A stretch of DNA of 64,000 nucleotides from Rhodospirillales bacterium. Lineage in GTDB: Bacteria; Pseudomonadota; Alphaproteobacteria; Rhodospirillales; Defluviicoccaceae. The stretch is from assembly GCA_016710335.1 (NCBI GenBank), contig JADJXQ010000002.1, forward strand, positions 186,001-250,000, in the 5' to 3' direction. The notes beneath the pieces are model-generated. The model made no database searches, had not been told where the DNA came from, and saw only the letters and a program-made list of their open reading frames with translations. This document shows, piece by piece, positions 7,994-17,078 of the stretch. Numbering within the stretch: position 1 is the stretch's first letter; each line of letters opens with the position of its first letter. A program made the position numbers and the translations under genes.

Positions 7994-9748
7994 ATGATCT
8001 TCGGCGAAACGGATGTGTCGGAAGCTGAGGGCGCGATCCTCGCCCACGGCGTAGAGGCAGGTGGCGTCGTCTTCAAGAAGGGCCGCCGCCTGGGCGCGGC
8101 GGACGTCGCCGCTCTGGCTGCGGCAGGCCGCGCCAGCGTGATGGCGGCGCGCCTCGAGCCGGGCGACGTCCATGAAGACCCGGCGGCCGGCGCGGTCGCC
8201 GCAGCGGTGGCCGGATCCGGACTGACGGCGAGCCTCCCGTTCACCGGCCGCTGCAACCTCCACGCCGCCGCGCGGGGAATGCTGGTAGCGGACGCAGAGC
8301 GTATAGACCGCTTAAACCTGGTCGACGAGGCGGTAACCGTCGCAACCTTGCCGCCGTTCGCCGTGGTCGAGCCCCGGCAGATGGTGGCGACCATCAAGAT
8401 CATTCCGTTCTCAGTATCGTCAGAAGTGCTGGACCGGGTGCTGGCCGTGGCGCACGGCGGGATGCCGCCGATGCGCGTCGCTGCATTCGCGCCGCGTCGT
8501 ACCGTGTTGATCCAGACCCATCTGGGAGGCACCCGACCGGCAGTGCTCGACAAGACCGCCGTCGCCGTAAATGGGCGGCTGGCGGCCCTGGGTTGCCCGC
8601 CTGTTTGGGAGACGCGGTGCGGCCATCGCGCTTCCGACCTGGCGGCATGCTTGGAGACGCTGCCGGAGGGCGCCGCGGACATTGTCCTGATCTCCTGCGC
8701 CTCGGCGATCGTCGACCGCCGCGATGTGGTGCCGGCCGCCATCGAGGCGGCGGGGGGAACGGTGGATCATTTTGGAATGCCGGTCGACCCCGGCAACCTG
8801 CTGTTGCTCGGGCACATCGGGAGGATCGCGGTCGTCGGCCTGCCGGGATGCGCCCGCTCGCCGAAGCTCAACGGCTTCGACTGGGTGCTGCAGCGGCTCG
8901 TCGCCGGCGTGGCCGTGGGCCGCTCGGACATCATGCGCATGGGCATCGGTGGCCTCCTCAAGGACACCGGCAGCCGCACCCTGTCCCGGCCGCAAGCCGT
9001 AGACCTGGCCGAAACACCCTCCGCGGCGCGGGCGCGAACGCCGCGCATAGCCGCCATCGTTCTCGCCGCCGGCCGCTCGGTGCGCATGAGCGGCGCCAAC
9101 AAGCTGCTCGCCGAGGTCGGCGGCGAGCCCATGGTCGTCGGCGTCCTCCGACAGGTGCTGGAAGCGAGCGCGCGGCCGGTGGTGGTCGTCACCGGACATG
9201 AGCAGGAGCGCGTCGCGACGGTGCTGGCGCGTAGCGGCGTCGGCGACGACTTTTGGATCGTCTACAACCCAGAGTACGAGGAGGGGTTGAGCACGTCCCT
9301 GCACCGCGGCCTTGCCGCCCTGCCGGCGGACGTGGACGGGGTTGCGGTATGCCTCGGCGACATGCCCGAGGTCGAAGCCGGCGTTCTCCATCGCCTGATC
9401 GCCGCCTTCGACCCGCATGAAGGCCGCGCCATCTGCGTGCCCACGTGGAGCGGCAAGCGCGGCAACCCGGTAATTATCGCAAGCCGGTTCTTCGCCGAGA
9501 TCCGGGCCATCTCCGGCGACGTCGGGGCGCGGTCGCTGATCGGAGAACACCCGGAAGACGTCGCCGAGGTTGCGATGGACGACCTTCCGCACGGCGCCGG
9601 CATCCTGCAGGACGTGGACACGCCGGAAGATCTGCGGGCGTTGCCGCGCCGGCAATCAGCCCGGCAGGCCGTCGACGCGGGGGCGGGTCAGGATCGGCCA
9701 GTAGACGGCGGCGAACAAGCCGTAGCCGAGGAACCACAGAAGCCCTGA
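7994..9748 (+). CDS. Molybdopterin-binding domain / MobA-like cytidylyltransferase fusion
   Basis: This is a two-domain protein of the type often annotated molybdopterin-binding/glycosyltransferase family 2. The N-terminal part, to about residue 340, is a MoeA/MoaB-like molybdopterin-binding region that begins MIFGETDVSEAEGAILAHGV. The C-terminal part is an NTP transferase of the MocA/MobA class with the nucleotide loop IVLAAGRSVRMSGANKLL and the metal-binding VCLGDMPEVEAGVL. A role in maturing or nucleotidylating the molybdenum cofactor for xanthine-dehydrogenase-type hydroxylases is the family expectation. No such enzyme is in the window. The ATG at 7994 follows GACGAGGGG. The last about 30 residues are low-complexity and overlap the end of the convergent nnrS gene by 93 nt. 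The functional protein probably ends near LRAL. Confidence 0.82.
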   Translation: MIFGETDVSEAEGAILAHGVEAGGVVFKKGRRLGAADVAALAAAGRASVMAARLEPGDVHEDPAAGAVAAAVAGSGLTASLPFTGRCNLHAAARGMLVADAERIDRLNLVDEAVTVATLPPFAVVEPRQMVATIKIIPFSVSSEVLDRVLAVAHGGMPPMRVAAFAPRRTVLIQTHLGGTRPAVLDKTAVAVNGRLAALGCPPVWETRCGHRASDLAACLETLPEGAADIVLISCASAIVDRRDVVPAAIEAAGGTVDHFGMPVDPGNLLLLGHIGRIAVVGLPGCARSPKLNGFDWVLQRLVAGVAVGRSDIMRMGIGGLLKDTGSRTLSRPQAVDLAETPSAARARTPRIAAIVLAAGRSVRMSGANKLLAEVGGEPMVVGVLRQVLEASARPVVVVTGHEQERVATVLARSGVGDDFWIVYNPEYEEGLSTSLHRGLAALPADVDGVAVCLGDMPEVEAGVLHRLIAAFDPHEGRAICVPTWSGKRGNPVIIASRFFAEIRAISGDVGARSLIGEHPEDVAEVAMDDLPHGAGILQDVDTPEDLRALPRRQSARQAVDAGAGQDRPVDGGEQAVAEEPQKP

Positions 9749-10795
9749 GATCAGGATTCCGGTGGGAACGGGGACGAAGACCCGGACAACGGCGGCGGCG
9801 ATGACGAGATAGTAGCTGACGACGGTCCACGGCGACGGCTCCAGCGGCCGTCCGGAGTGACCGAGCGCGGCGCGGGACGCTACCGCCAGGATCATCACCC
9901 CGGCCGCTCCGGCGCTGAGCGCATGCAGCGCCGCGGATGCATCCAGCGGCGCCCCCATCAGCGCCAAGCCGTGCAACAGAAAGCCCAGCGGCACCCAGGC
10001 GTAACCCACGTGGAGGATCCAGACCAGCGGCAGCCGGGCCGTTCTGAGGGTCTGCCAGCCGAGCATGCGCGCGAACAGGATTCCTGCGGCAACGATCGAC
10101 ATCGCCCCGCTTGCCGCACTGGCCGGATAGACCAACTCCACCGCCACCACCAGCAGCACCGCCGGAACGGCGAGGCGGTCGAGCACAGGCGGAGTGCTGC
10201 AGGTGATCTCCGGCGCCACCTTCATCCTGAGCGCGTTCTGGGTGAACGCCGGCACGATACGACCGCCGATGAGGGCGATCATCGCGGCGATGACGTAGAT
10301 GGACACCCGGAGCGCCAGCGACGGGTCGTAGAAATGGTAGAGCGCGTTGAATGCGGCGAGCAGCAACAGCATTGCCGGCACTTGGTAATTGCGGGTGTTA
10401 CGGGCGCGGACGACGTCCCACAGGATGAACCCGGCAAAAACGGGCAGAAACAGGAGATCCACATACGCGGTGACCGGATGCCACATGCCGATCCGACCGA
10501 GGATCCACAGCACGATCAGGAAAACGAGACTTGCCCCGAGGATCGGCGGCCCGTTGGTCCACTTCGGCACGGCCGCCAGCAGAAAGCCGGTAACCGCCGC
10601 AACGACGAAGCCGAACACCATCTCATGCCCGTGCCACACCGGTGTCAGCGGCAGGTAACCGAGGTAGCCGGCCAGCCACAGGGGGATCGCAAGCGTGCCG
10701 TAGAGGGCCGCGGCGAGAAAGAACGGACGGTGCCCCGAAGCCATCAGCGGAAACGCGGCCTGGCCCTGCGGGCGCGGTTCAACGAGAGGAATCAT
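9656..10795 (-). CDS. nnrS: NnrS family haem/copper membrane protein
   Basis: This is a polytopic membrane protein of about 379 residues. It has the family hallmarks HRPFFLAAALYG near the N-terminus, WHGHEMVFGF after the second helix, and many Gly/Ala-rich helices. NnrS proteins bind haem and copper and lower nitric oxide stress in denitrifiers and related bacteria. Starts at 10861 (GTG), 10831 and 10795 are in frame. I give 10795 because a CRP/FNR-like site at 10838-10851 would then lie in the promoter. Family N-termini are also usually short before HRPFF. The gene is divergent from the chelatase gene. Confidence 0.82.
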   Translation of the reverse strand: MIPLVEPRPQGQAAFPLMASGHRPFFLAAALYGTLAIPLWLAGYLGYLPLTPVWHGHEMVFGFVVAAVTGFLLAAVPKWTNGPPILGASLVFLIVLWILGRIGMWHPVTAYVDLLFLPVFAGFILWDVVRARNTRNYQVPAMLLLLAAFNALYHFYDPSLALRVSIYVIAAMIALIGGRIVPAFTQNALRMKVAPEITCSTPPVLDRLAVPAVLLVVAVELVYPASAASGAMSIVAAGILFARMLGWQTLRTARLPLVWILHVGYAWVPLGFLLHGLALMGAPLDASAALHALSAGAAGVMILAVASRAALGHSGRPLEPSPWTVVSYYLVIAAAVVRVFVPVPTGILISGLLWFLGYGLFAAVYWPILTRPRVDGLPG

Positions 10796-10837
10796 GCCTT
10801 CCGGATATCGGATCTGGGAGGCGATTTCCATGCTTTC

Positions 10838-10851
10838 TTGAACTTGATAAA
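10838..10851. promoter_or_regulatory. CRP/FNR-family-like site between nnrS and cbiX-like gene
   Basis: The sequence TTGAACTTGATAAA matches the FNR/NnrR-type dyad TTGAT-N4-ATCAA at 8 of 10 informative positions (TTGAA-N4-ATAAA). Known nnrS genes are commonly controlled by the NO-responsive CRP/FNR protein NnrR. The site lies in the short divergent region before both genes. This is a pattern match by eye, so a chance hit is possible. Confidence 0.35.
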
Positions 10852-10881
10852 CAGGCGCCACGTCCCTATCACCATCACAGG

Positions 10882-11673
10882 ATGACGAACCTCAACAACG
10901 ACAATGCTGCCAAGCTCGATTTTAGGGCGGGCTGGCGCGCGTGCTGCTCTGTCCTCCTGATCGGGCACGGTTCGACGCGGAGGAGCGAGGCGTTCGCGGT
11001 TCTCGAGCGACACGCCCAGACACTCCAGCAGCGCCGCGGCTTCAAGGATGTCCGTGCAGCAGCCCTGTTCGGTGACGGCGGGCTCGAGCAGAGCCTCGTG
11101 GGCCTCGGCGATCCGGTCTTCATCGTGCCGATGTTCATGGCCAACGGCTACACCGTCCGCACCGCGCTGCCGGCGGCGCTTCGCGGTGCCGGCTTCCCAA
11201 GCGCCGCCGCCGGGCGCAAGGTCTACGAGTGCGAGCCGGTGGGCTTGTCCACCGGCATCGCCGACCTCATCGTTGCCAAGGGATTGGCCGCCGCACCCGG
11301 CCTGGCGCTCGCGCCGTCTGAGTTGGCGCTGATCCTGTGTGCGCATGGGTCGGATCGCGAGCCTGCCTCGGCGGAAGCAGCCGATCTGCAGGTGGCAAGG
11401 GTGGTCGCGACGGGGTGCTTTCGCAGTGTCCGGGCAGCGTACCTGGAGCAGCGCCCCGTCATTGGGGACAGCTTGCGGGAGTCAAAGCCGCCGGTCGCCG
11501 TCGTGGGGCTGTTTTCCGGCGGCAGTCAGCATGCGACCCGCGACGTGGAAGAGGCCATCGCGGACGCGCCGCAAGCCCGCGCCCTCAACCTGGGAGCCAT
11601 CGGCGCCGACGACGGCATGGCCGCGGTTATCGAAGCAGCCTTGGTCCACCTCTACGCCGCCGGTGTAAGGTGA
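10882..11673 (+). CDS. CbiX/SirB-type chelatase family protein
   Basis: This is a protein of about 263 residues with two CbiX-like halves. The first half opens with VLLIGHGSTRRSEAF (the conserved HGS metal and tetrapyrrole-binding histidine) and has VFIVPMFMANGYTV. The second half repeats the pattern with LILCAHGSDREPASAEAA and VVGLFSGGSQHATRDVEE. Family members insert cobalt, nickel or iron into sirohydrochlorin. With nnrS next door, a role in haem or d1-type cofactor supply is possible but not shown. The ATG at 10882 has only a weak upstream AGG, so the start is uncertain. Confidence 0.75.
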   Translation: MTNLNNDNAAKLDFRAGWRACCSVLLIGHGSTRRSEAFAVLERHAQTLQQRRGFKDVRAAALFGDGGLEQSLVGLGDPVFIVPMFMANGYTVRTALPAALRGAGFPSAAAGRKVYECEPVGLSTGIADLIVAKGLAAAPGLALAPSELALILCAHGSDREPASAEAADLQVARVVATGCFRSVRAAYLEQRPVIGDSLRESKPPVAVVGLFSGGSQHATRDVEEAIADAPQARALNLGAIGADDGMAAVIEAALVHLYAAGVR

Positions 11674-11676
11674 CCC

Positions 11677-12702
11677 CTACGCGCCACGGGCGAGACGTGC
11701 GATGGCGGCCTCCAGTATCAGGCGCAGCATGTCGCGGTATTCAATGCCGGCGAACCCGGCCATCAGGGCAAGCTTGCCGTCGTAGGCCCAGGCGGGGTTC
11801 GGATTGACCTCCATGAGCTTGGCCTCGCCTTCAACACCGACGCGGAAGTCGAAGCGGGCGTAGTCGCGGAGGGCGAACCGCCGGAACAAGCACTTGCACC
11901 AGCCTTCCAGTCGCCCTGCTTGCATCGGCGTCAGATCCGCCCGCTTGAACTTGATCTCCGTCCAGTACGGCGACTCTGGCACCGCTTTCGACTCGAACGA
12001 CAGGATCGGCGTCAATCCCGCCGGCAAGTCCCCGAAATCCACCTCCAGCGGCGGCAGCATGATGAGCCCGGTCTCTGGATTGCCGATCAGACCGACGCCG
12101 TACTCAGCGCCGGGAAGATACTCCTGGATGAGCGCGTCCCGACCCGGCAGGCTGCTGCGAAGCCAGTGCAGATAGGCTGTCGCCTCCGCGCGCGTGCGAA
12201 CCACCGCGTCCTTGGTAATGCCGACGCTGCCGTCGCCGGTGTTCGGCTTGATCAACGCCGGCAGCAGGTCCGGCAAGTCGACCGAGGCTCCGTCCGCAGG
12301 CAGATACGCCTCGCGCGGCACCGGCACCCCCAGCGACTGCGCGATCACGCGCACGATCGCCTTGTCGTAGCAGATCGCCATCGCCGCCGGCGGGGCGCCG
12401 GTGTAGGGGATACCGAGCAGTTCCAGGTAAGCGGCGATGTGGAGTTCCTGGGTCGGGATGTTGCCGAATCCAGTGTCGCAGAAGTTGACGGCAAGATCCG
12501 GTGGATCGCGGCGCAAATCGTCGAGCAGGCTCCGGTGCTCGCTCAACACGCGCGCCGTAAAGCCCGACAGGCTTCGAAAGGCGTCCTTCATCGCTTCGTG
12601 GGTACGCTCATCTTCGTCGTGATAGCGGCCGTCGCGCTTGGTGGGGTCGGCGAGAGCATGATCGCCGGTGATCACCGCGAGGCGCTTGACGGACGGCGTC
12701 AT
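11677..12702 (-). CDS. D-alanine-D-alanine-ligase-like ATP-grasp protein
   Basis: This is an ATP-grasp ligase of about 341 residues. The N-terminal domain has PPDLAVNFCDTGFGN. The ATP-grasp core shows LPALIKPNTGDGSVGITKDA (nucleotide-binding Lys) and IQEYLPGAEYGVGL. The Mg-binding end is DYARFDFRV...MEVNPNPAW. It probably joins a carboxylate to an amine through an acyl phosphate. As the last gene of a glycosyltransferase/epimerase/radical SAM operon, a role in decorating a saccharide with an amino acid or peptide seems likelier than cell-wall D-Ala-D-Ala synthesis. That is inference. The ATG overlaps the upstream stop as ATGA. Confidence 0.8.
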   Translation of the reverse strand: MTPSVKRLAVITGDHALADPTKRDGRYHDEDERTHEAMKDAFRSLSGFTARVLSEHRSLLDDLRRDPPDLAVNFCDTGFGNIPTQELHIAAYLELLGIPYTGAPPAAMAICYDKAIVRVIAQSLGVPVPREAYLPADGASVDLPDLLPALIKPNTGDGSVGITKDAVVRTRAEATAYLHWLRSSLPGRDALIQEYLPGAEYGVGLIGNPETGLIMLPPLEVDFGDLPAGLTPILSFESKAVPESPYWTEIKFKRADLTPMQAGRLEGWCKCLFRRFALRDYARFDFRVGVEGEAKLMEVNPNPAWAYDGKLALMAGFAGIEYRDMLRLILEAAIARLARGA

Positions 12703-13790
12703 GCCGCGCTGTCGCGGGCATGCCGCCCCGCCTCCCGCAGCGCCTGCTCCAGCTCCTCGGCGCGCACCTCGGCGCGATGACGGGTCAGTACGATGTCCCG
12801 CGCCGCGTCCGCGATGGAGCGCCGTCGGGCGTCGGGGATCGCCAGACAGTCCAGCACGTCCTCGGCGGTGTCGGCGATCAGGATGGCGTCGCCGGCGGGG
12901 AACAGCTCGGTGAGTCCGGGCCAGCGGTCGGAGATGATGGGCGTACCGCACGCGGCAGCCTCGAACAGGCGGACGCTGGGCGACCAGCCAGCGGCCACCA
13001 TGTCGGCACGGGTGATGTTGAGCGTAAAGTCCTGACCGGCGTAGAAGCCCGGATGATCGGCCGGCGGACAGTGTTCGATGCGCTCCACATTCGCCGGCCA
13101 AGCGACCGCGGCCGGATATTGCGGCCCCGCAACCACAAACTGGCCCTCCGGCATACGCCGCGCCGTGGTGAAAAGCAGCCGCTCCAGCATCGCCTGGCGG
13201 TCGTCGCTGTAGGTGCCGAGGTAGCCGAGCCGCCATAACCGTCGGCGCCCCGGAAGCGGCCGATAATGCTCCGCGTCCACGGTACAGTAGAGCGCGCGAG
13301 CTTGCCGCGCGCCGTAGCGGGCGCGCAGGTGATCAAGGATCGGGCCGCCGGTGAACGACAAGTAGACGTCGAACGCGGGGATCTGGCGGGTTGCAAGATA
13401 GGGCACCTCTCCCTTCGCCAACCCGGCCAGTGTCACCGGCGTGTCGATGTCATAGAAAGCGAGTATGCCACGAACCTGGTCGCGTGCCCAGTCGATCACC
13501 GCCACTCCGTCCGGCACGTAGGAGCCGACCAGCACTGCATCCGCCTCGCGGACCGCTTGCGCGAACCGTGTTCGCAAATCGGATACGTCCTGATACAGCT
13601 CTAGCCTTGCGAAATCGGGGTGGGGCAGGTCGCGGTGCGCCCGGTACCATGGCACGTCGCGTTCCAGAAAGACGATGCGGGCGCCGCGGTGGGCAAGCGC
13701 GCGGAGCAGCGCCCGCCACGTCGTCGCGTGGCCATTCCCCCACGACGACGACAGGGTGAGGCCGATGACGACGAGGTTGAGGCCGCTCAT
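12699..13790 (-). CDS. CgeB-like glycosyltransferase (A)
   Basis: This is a GT-B-fold glycosyltransferase of 363 residues resembling CgeB proteins. The N-terminal domain begins LVVIGLTLSSSWGNGHATTW. The C-terminal donor-binding part has NITRADMVAAGWSPSVRLFEAAACGTPIISDRW, the usual place for nucleotide-sugar contacts. It abuts the next gene upstream with no gap, and its stop overlaps the ATP-grasp gene. Donor and acceptor are unknown. Together with the two similar genes upstream it suggests stepwise addition of sugars to one product. Confidence 0.8.
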   Translation of the reverse strand: MSGLNLVVIGLTLSSSWGNGHATTWRALLRALAHRGARIVFLERDVPWYRAHRDLPHPDFARLELYQDVSDLRTRFAQAVREADAVLVGSYVPDGVAVIDWARDQVRGILAFYDIDTPVTLAGLAKGEVPYLATRQIPAFDVYLSFTGGPILDHLRARYGARQARALYCTVDAEHYRPLPGRRRLWRLGYLGTYSDDRQAMLERLLFTTARRMPEGQFVVAGPQYPAAVAWPANVERIEHCPPADHPGFYAGQDFTLNITRADMVAAGWSPSVRLFEAAACGTPIISDRWPGLTELFPAGDAILIADTAEDVLDCLAIPDARRRSIADAARDIVLTRHRAEVRAEELEQALREAGRHARDSAA

Positions 13791-14876
13791 CTAAGCAACC
13801 TTCGGCGTCGCCAGGGCCGGCAGCAGCAGCGCCTCCACCTCCGCCGCCCGCTGCGCATAGGTATGGTCGGCCAGCAGCCGGCGGCGGGCGGTGGCACCGA
13901 TGCGGGCAGCGCGGTTGGGCGTCAGGGCATGAAGGATGTCGGCGACGTCGCGGCCGTCGCGGGCGGTCAGCACCTCCTCCTCCGGCGTAAGGAACTGCGC
14001 GATTCCCTCCCAGGCGTCGCTGATCAGGCAGGCGCCGGCGCCGGCCGCCTCGAACACCCGGGTCGCGGGCGAATAGCCGGTTGTCGCCATGCTGTCCCGC
14101 GAGACGTTGAGAACCGCGCGTGGCGTGACGTTGAAGGCGTTGTGGTCGCGGGTCGAGATGTGTCCGAGCTTGCGCACGTTGGGCGGCGCCTCCTTGTCTT
14201 CCCAGCCGGCGCCGCCGATCAGGAAGGCACGATCAGCGGCAGCGGCGGCAGCCGCGAAAAAGAAGTCATCGACTCGCGCCTCCCGGTCCGGCAAGCGATT
14301 GCCGAGGAACGCCAGATCCGAAGCAAACCGCGGATCGGGCGGCACCGGGTGGTGGGTCTCGGGGTCGAGCGCGTTGTAGATGGCGTGGCAGCGCCGCGCG
14401 CCGAGTTGGCGGTAGCGCTCCATCACCGGCGGGCCGCCGCCATAGGTCATGACGAAATCAAGCTGCGGCAGCATCCGCCGCAGCGGGTGGTCGGGACCGT
14501 CGGCGATTTCGGCTTGCGTCGCCGGCGCGTCCACATCCCAGAAGACGTAAAGTGCGTTCGGCGCCATGGAGCGATGCAACCCCTGAAGCAGCTCGTCGTC
14601 GAGCACGCCGACGCCGCTGGTCTTGGCGACGACGTCGAAGCGGCATGCTTCCCTCAGCACGGCGGCAAGCCCGTTGGCGTCCGGCTCGTAGACCACCACC
14701 CGGCACCAGTCCGGCGGCTCCATATCGGCATGAATTTGGCGATCGAAGGCCCGCGGCTCGAAAAACGTCATGTCATGGCCGCGCATCGCCAACGCCCGGA
14801 TTAGACCGCGATAGTACGTCGCGGCGCCGTTCCAATAGGCGGACAGCAGGCTCGAGCCGTAGAAAGCGATCCTCAT
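13791..14876 (-). CDS. CgeB-like glycosyltransferase (B)
   Basis: This is a paralogue of the neighbouring CgeB-like enzymes, 361 residues long. It begins MRIAFYGSSLLSAYWNGAATYYRG, and the same WNG/WGNG motif opens all three related proteins. The C-terminal donor site is NVSRDSMATTGYSPATRVFEAAGAGACLISD. VSR replaces the ITR of copy A. The start codon overlaps the stop of the upstream gene. It is probably a cytoplasmic glycosyltransferase acting on the same saccharide as its neighbours. Confidence 0.8.
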   Translation of the reverse strand: MRIAFYGSSLLSAYWNGAATYYRGLIRALAMRGHDMTFFEPRAFDRQIHADMEPPDWCRVVVYEPDANGLAAVLREACRFDVVAKTSGVGVLDDELLQGLHRSMAPNALYVFWDVDAPATQAEIADGPDHPLRRMLPQLDFVMTYGGGPPVMERYRQLGARRCHAIYNALDPETHHPVPPDPRFASDLAFLGNRLPDREARVDDFFFAAAAAAADRAFLIGGAGWEDKEAPPNVRKLGHISTRDHNAFNVTPRAVLNVSRDSMATTGYSPATRVFEAAGAGACLISDAWEGIAQFLTPEEEVLTARDGRDVADILHALTPNRAARIGATARRRLLADHTYAQRAAEVEALLLPALATPKVA

Positions 14877-15985
14877 GCGAAGCTTCTCGTCGCGGTCGGC
14901 GCGGCGTCGAGATCCGCGACGATCACCTTCAGTTCATCGATGCGGTGGGCGCACGTGTGGCGGGCGCAAATTCGCTGTAAACCCCTGGAAGCAATGGATT
15001 GCGCGGTTTCGGGATCGTTTGCTATGAGTTTCATGTGCCGCGCCGCTTCCGCGCCGTTGCGCGCGACGAGGAAGTCCTCGCCCGCCCGGAACAGGCCCTC
15101 CCGGTCCGGCCACGGCGCGCTGATGAGCGGAATCCCGCAGGCGAGCGCCTCGAACACCCGGATGGTCGGCACCCCGGGCAGCGCGGCGACATAGAAGCGC
15201 CGCGGCACATGCACCGTCAGGCGATGGCGGGCGAACACCTCGGGAACTCGGGCATTGGCGATCCAGCCGTGGTAGCGCGCACCAGCCTGCGCCAAGCGCG
15301 CTTTCGCTGGGTCCGGATACCGTACGCCATAGACGTCCAGGGAAACGCCTGCTGCTTCCGCCGGCGCGAAAAGAAACGTTTCCAACTCCGCCGTGCGCTC
15401 GTCGTCGCCCCAGTTGCCGATCCAGACTAGGTCGCGTTCCGGCTCGCGCCGCGGCGGCGGACGGAAGATTCGGGTATCGGCGGCCTCGTGCCAAGTCCAC
15501 ACCCGCCTACCCCAGCCGTAGCGGAGATACACCTCACGCAGCGCCTCGCCGAATACCAGCACGCCGTCATAGGCGGAGAGATCATAGGCCGCCATCGCGG
15601 CGGGATCGGACACGGCGCGGTGGTGGGTGTCGTGGAACAAAAGCGTGAAGCGGCCGCCGCGGGCCCGCCGCCGGCCGATGGCGTGAACAACTCCCGGTTC
15701 GGTCCATTCATGGACGATGACCAGATCGGCGGCGTCGAGCGCTTCGTCCACATCGTCCGGCGACGCGTAGATGCGGGAGCGAAGATGCGGAAAGTCCCGC
15801 GCGAAGTCGTCCTCCGCGTGCGGCGCCTCCTCGCGAAGGTGCATCCGGCTCCATCCGTCCGCCGGCTCCCACGCCACCGCTTCCCAGCCGCGCCCGATCC
15901 ACTCGGAGAGGATGCCGCGGACGAAATGGGCGTTGCCGTGGTTCCAGTCGGACACCAGCGACTGGGTGAAATAGGCGAGCCGCAT
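14873..15985 (-). CDS. CgeB-like glycosyltransferase (C)
   Basis: This is the third related glycosyltransferase, about 370 residues. It begins MRLAYFTQSLVSDWNHGNAHF, and the donor-binding end contains VHVPRRFYVAALPGVPTIRVFEALACGIPLISAPW. The upstream in-frame extension is Arg-rich and lies inside the preceding glycosyltransferase gene, so I start at 15985, which overlaps that gene by one base (TGATG). Three diverged paralogues in tandem suggest an ordered series of glycosyl transfers. Confidence 0.8.
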   Translation of the reverse strand: MRLAYFTQSLVSDWNHGNAHFVRGILSEWIGRGWEAVAWEPADGWSRMHLREEAPHAEDDFARDFPHLRSRIYASPDDVDEALDAADLVIVHEWTEPGVVHAIGRRRARGGRFTLLFHDTHHRAVSDPAAMAAYDLSAYDGVLVFGEALREVYLRYGWGRRVWTWHEAADTRIFRPPPRREPERDLVWIGNWGDDERTAELETFLFAPAEAAGVSLDVYGVRYPDPAKARLAQAGARYHGWIANARVPEVFARHRLTVHVPRRFYVAALPGVPTIRVFEALACGIPLISAPWPDREGLFRAGEDFLVARNGAEAARHMKLIANDPETAQSIASRGLQRICARHTCAHRIDELKVIVADLDAAPTATRSFA

Positions 15986-17078
15986 CAGGCGACCGCCACC
16001 GCGCCGACGCGCCTCTCCGTCACCTGCCGGTAAAGGCGCTCCATCCCCTCCACGGTGCGCTCGATGGTGTAGTCGGCGGCCCGTTCGCGCGCCGCCAGCC
16101 CAAGCCTCGCCCGCAATGCGGGATCGTCGATCAGACGATTGGCCGCGGCCGCCAGTGCCGCCGCGTTGCGCGCGCTGAAGAACAGCGCGGCATCTGACCA
16201 CAGTTCGCGGAAGCTCGGAATATCGGCAAGGACAAGCGCCGCACCTGCCTGCGCCGCCTCGAGCACCGTCAATCCGTACGGTTCATAGAGCGACGGCGAC
16301 ACGAAGATCGGAGCCGCGGCGAGCATCTCTGCCATTCTTCCTGCGTCCAGGTGCCCGCAACATTCGACGCGGGGATACCGTACGGATCCGCCACACCCGG
16401 CGCCGCCGCCGCGCCCGCCAGGCGCACCGGCCAGCGGATCAGCGGCGCCGCCTCATCCAGCACCGCGAAGTTCTTGCCGTCGTCCCACAAGCGGCCGGCG
16501 GCGAACACGAAGCGAGCCTTTTCGCCGTCTGCGCGTTTCGGCGAGCCGTTGTGGACAACGTCGAGCGGCGTCTCCAGCCGATACGCCTCCCGCAGCGCCG
16601 CCGCGAACGCGGCGCTGGGCGCCACCGCCGCTTCGGCGGAGCGGAGCCCGGCACGGACCGCGTCACGATGCCACGCCCACGTCGGCGGTGCGGAAACGCC
16701 ATGGGTCGCCCGCCACCACGTCTCGACGCAGGAATGGGCGACGGCGATGGTCGGCGCGGCATAGCCGCCGCCGGCGTAGGCCGGCTGGTTGAGTTGAACC
16801 ACATCGGAGCGCCATGCCGCCGCAGCTTTGGCGATCGCGCGCCTGCCCGGCGCCAGCGCATCGGCGCCGCCGGCTTGCCAGTCGAGCGGCACGCCCAGGT
16901 GTGCCCAGTCGACGCCAACGATCGCCGCTGCTTCGGCGCACTGGTCGGCAGACGGCGGATTCCCGATGATCCCGAGACGAACCGACGTTCCGCCTCTCGC
17001 CAGTAGCGCAGCCAAGGTCGTGGAGTACCGCCAGACGCCGCCCACGGTGTCGGTGGTCATGAACAGGCGCGCCGTCAC
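15985..17078 (-). pseudogene. Glycosyltransferase family 4, interrupted by a one-base frameshift
   Basis: This is a GT4 enzyme split into two frames. The upstream frame starts at the GTG at 17078 (overlapping the radical SAM stop as GTGA) with LFMTTDTVGGVWRYSTTLAALL and runs through the acceptor domain to about 16375. The downstream frame resumes with RVECCGHLDAGRMAEML and carries the conserved FVSPSLYEPYGLTVLEAAQAG donor motif. The junction lies at a run of four G (16371-16374, CCCC on the coding strand). One extra C would restore a single product of about 364 residues reading GIPRVECCGHLD. Everything else is well conserved, so this is either a recent mutation or a homopolymer sequencing error. 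Confidence 0.82.
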
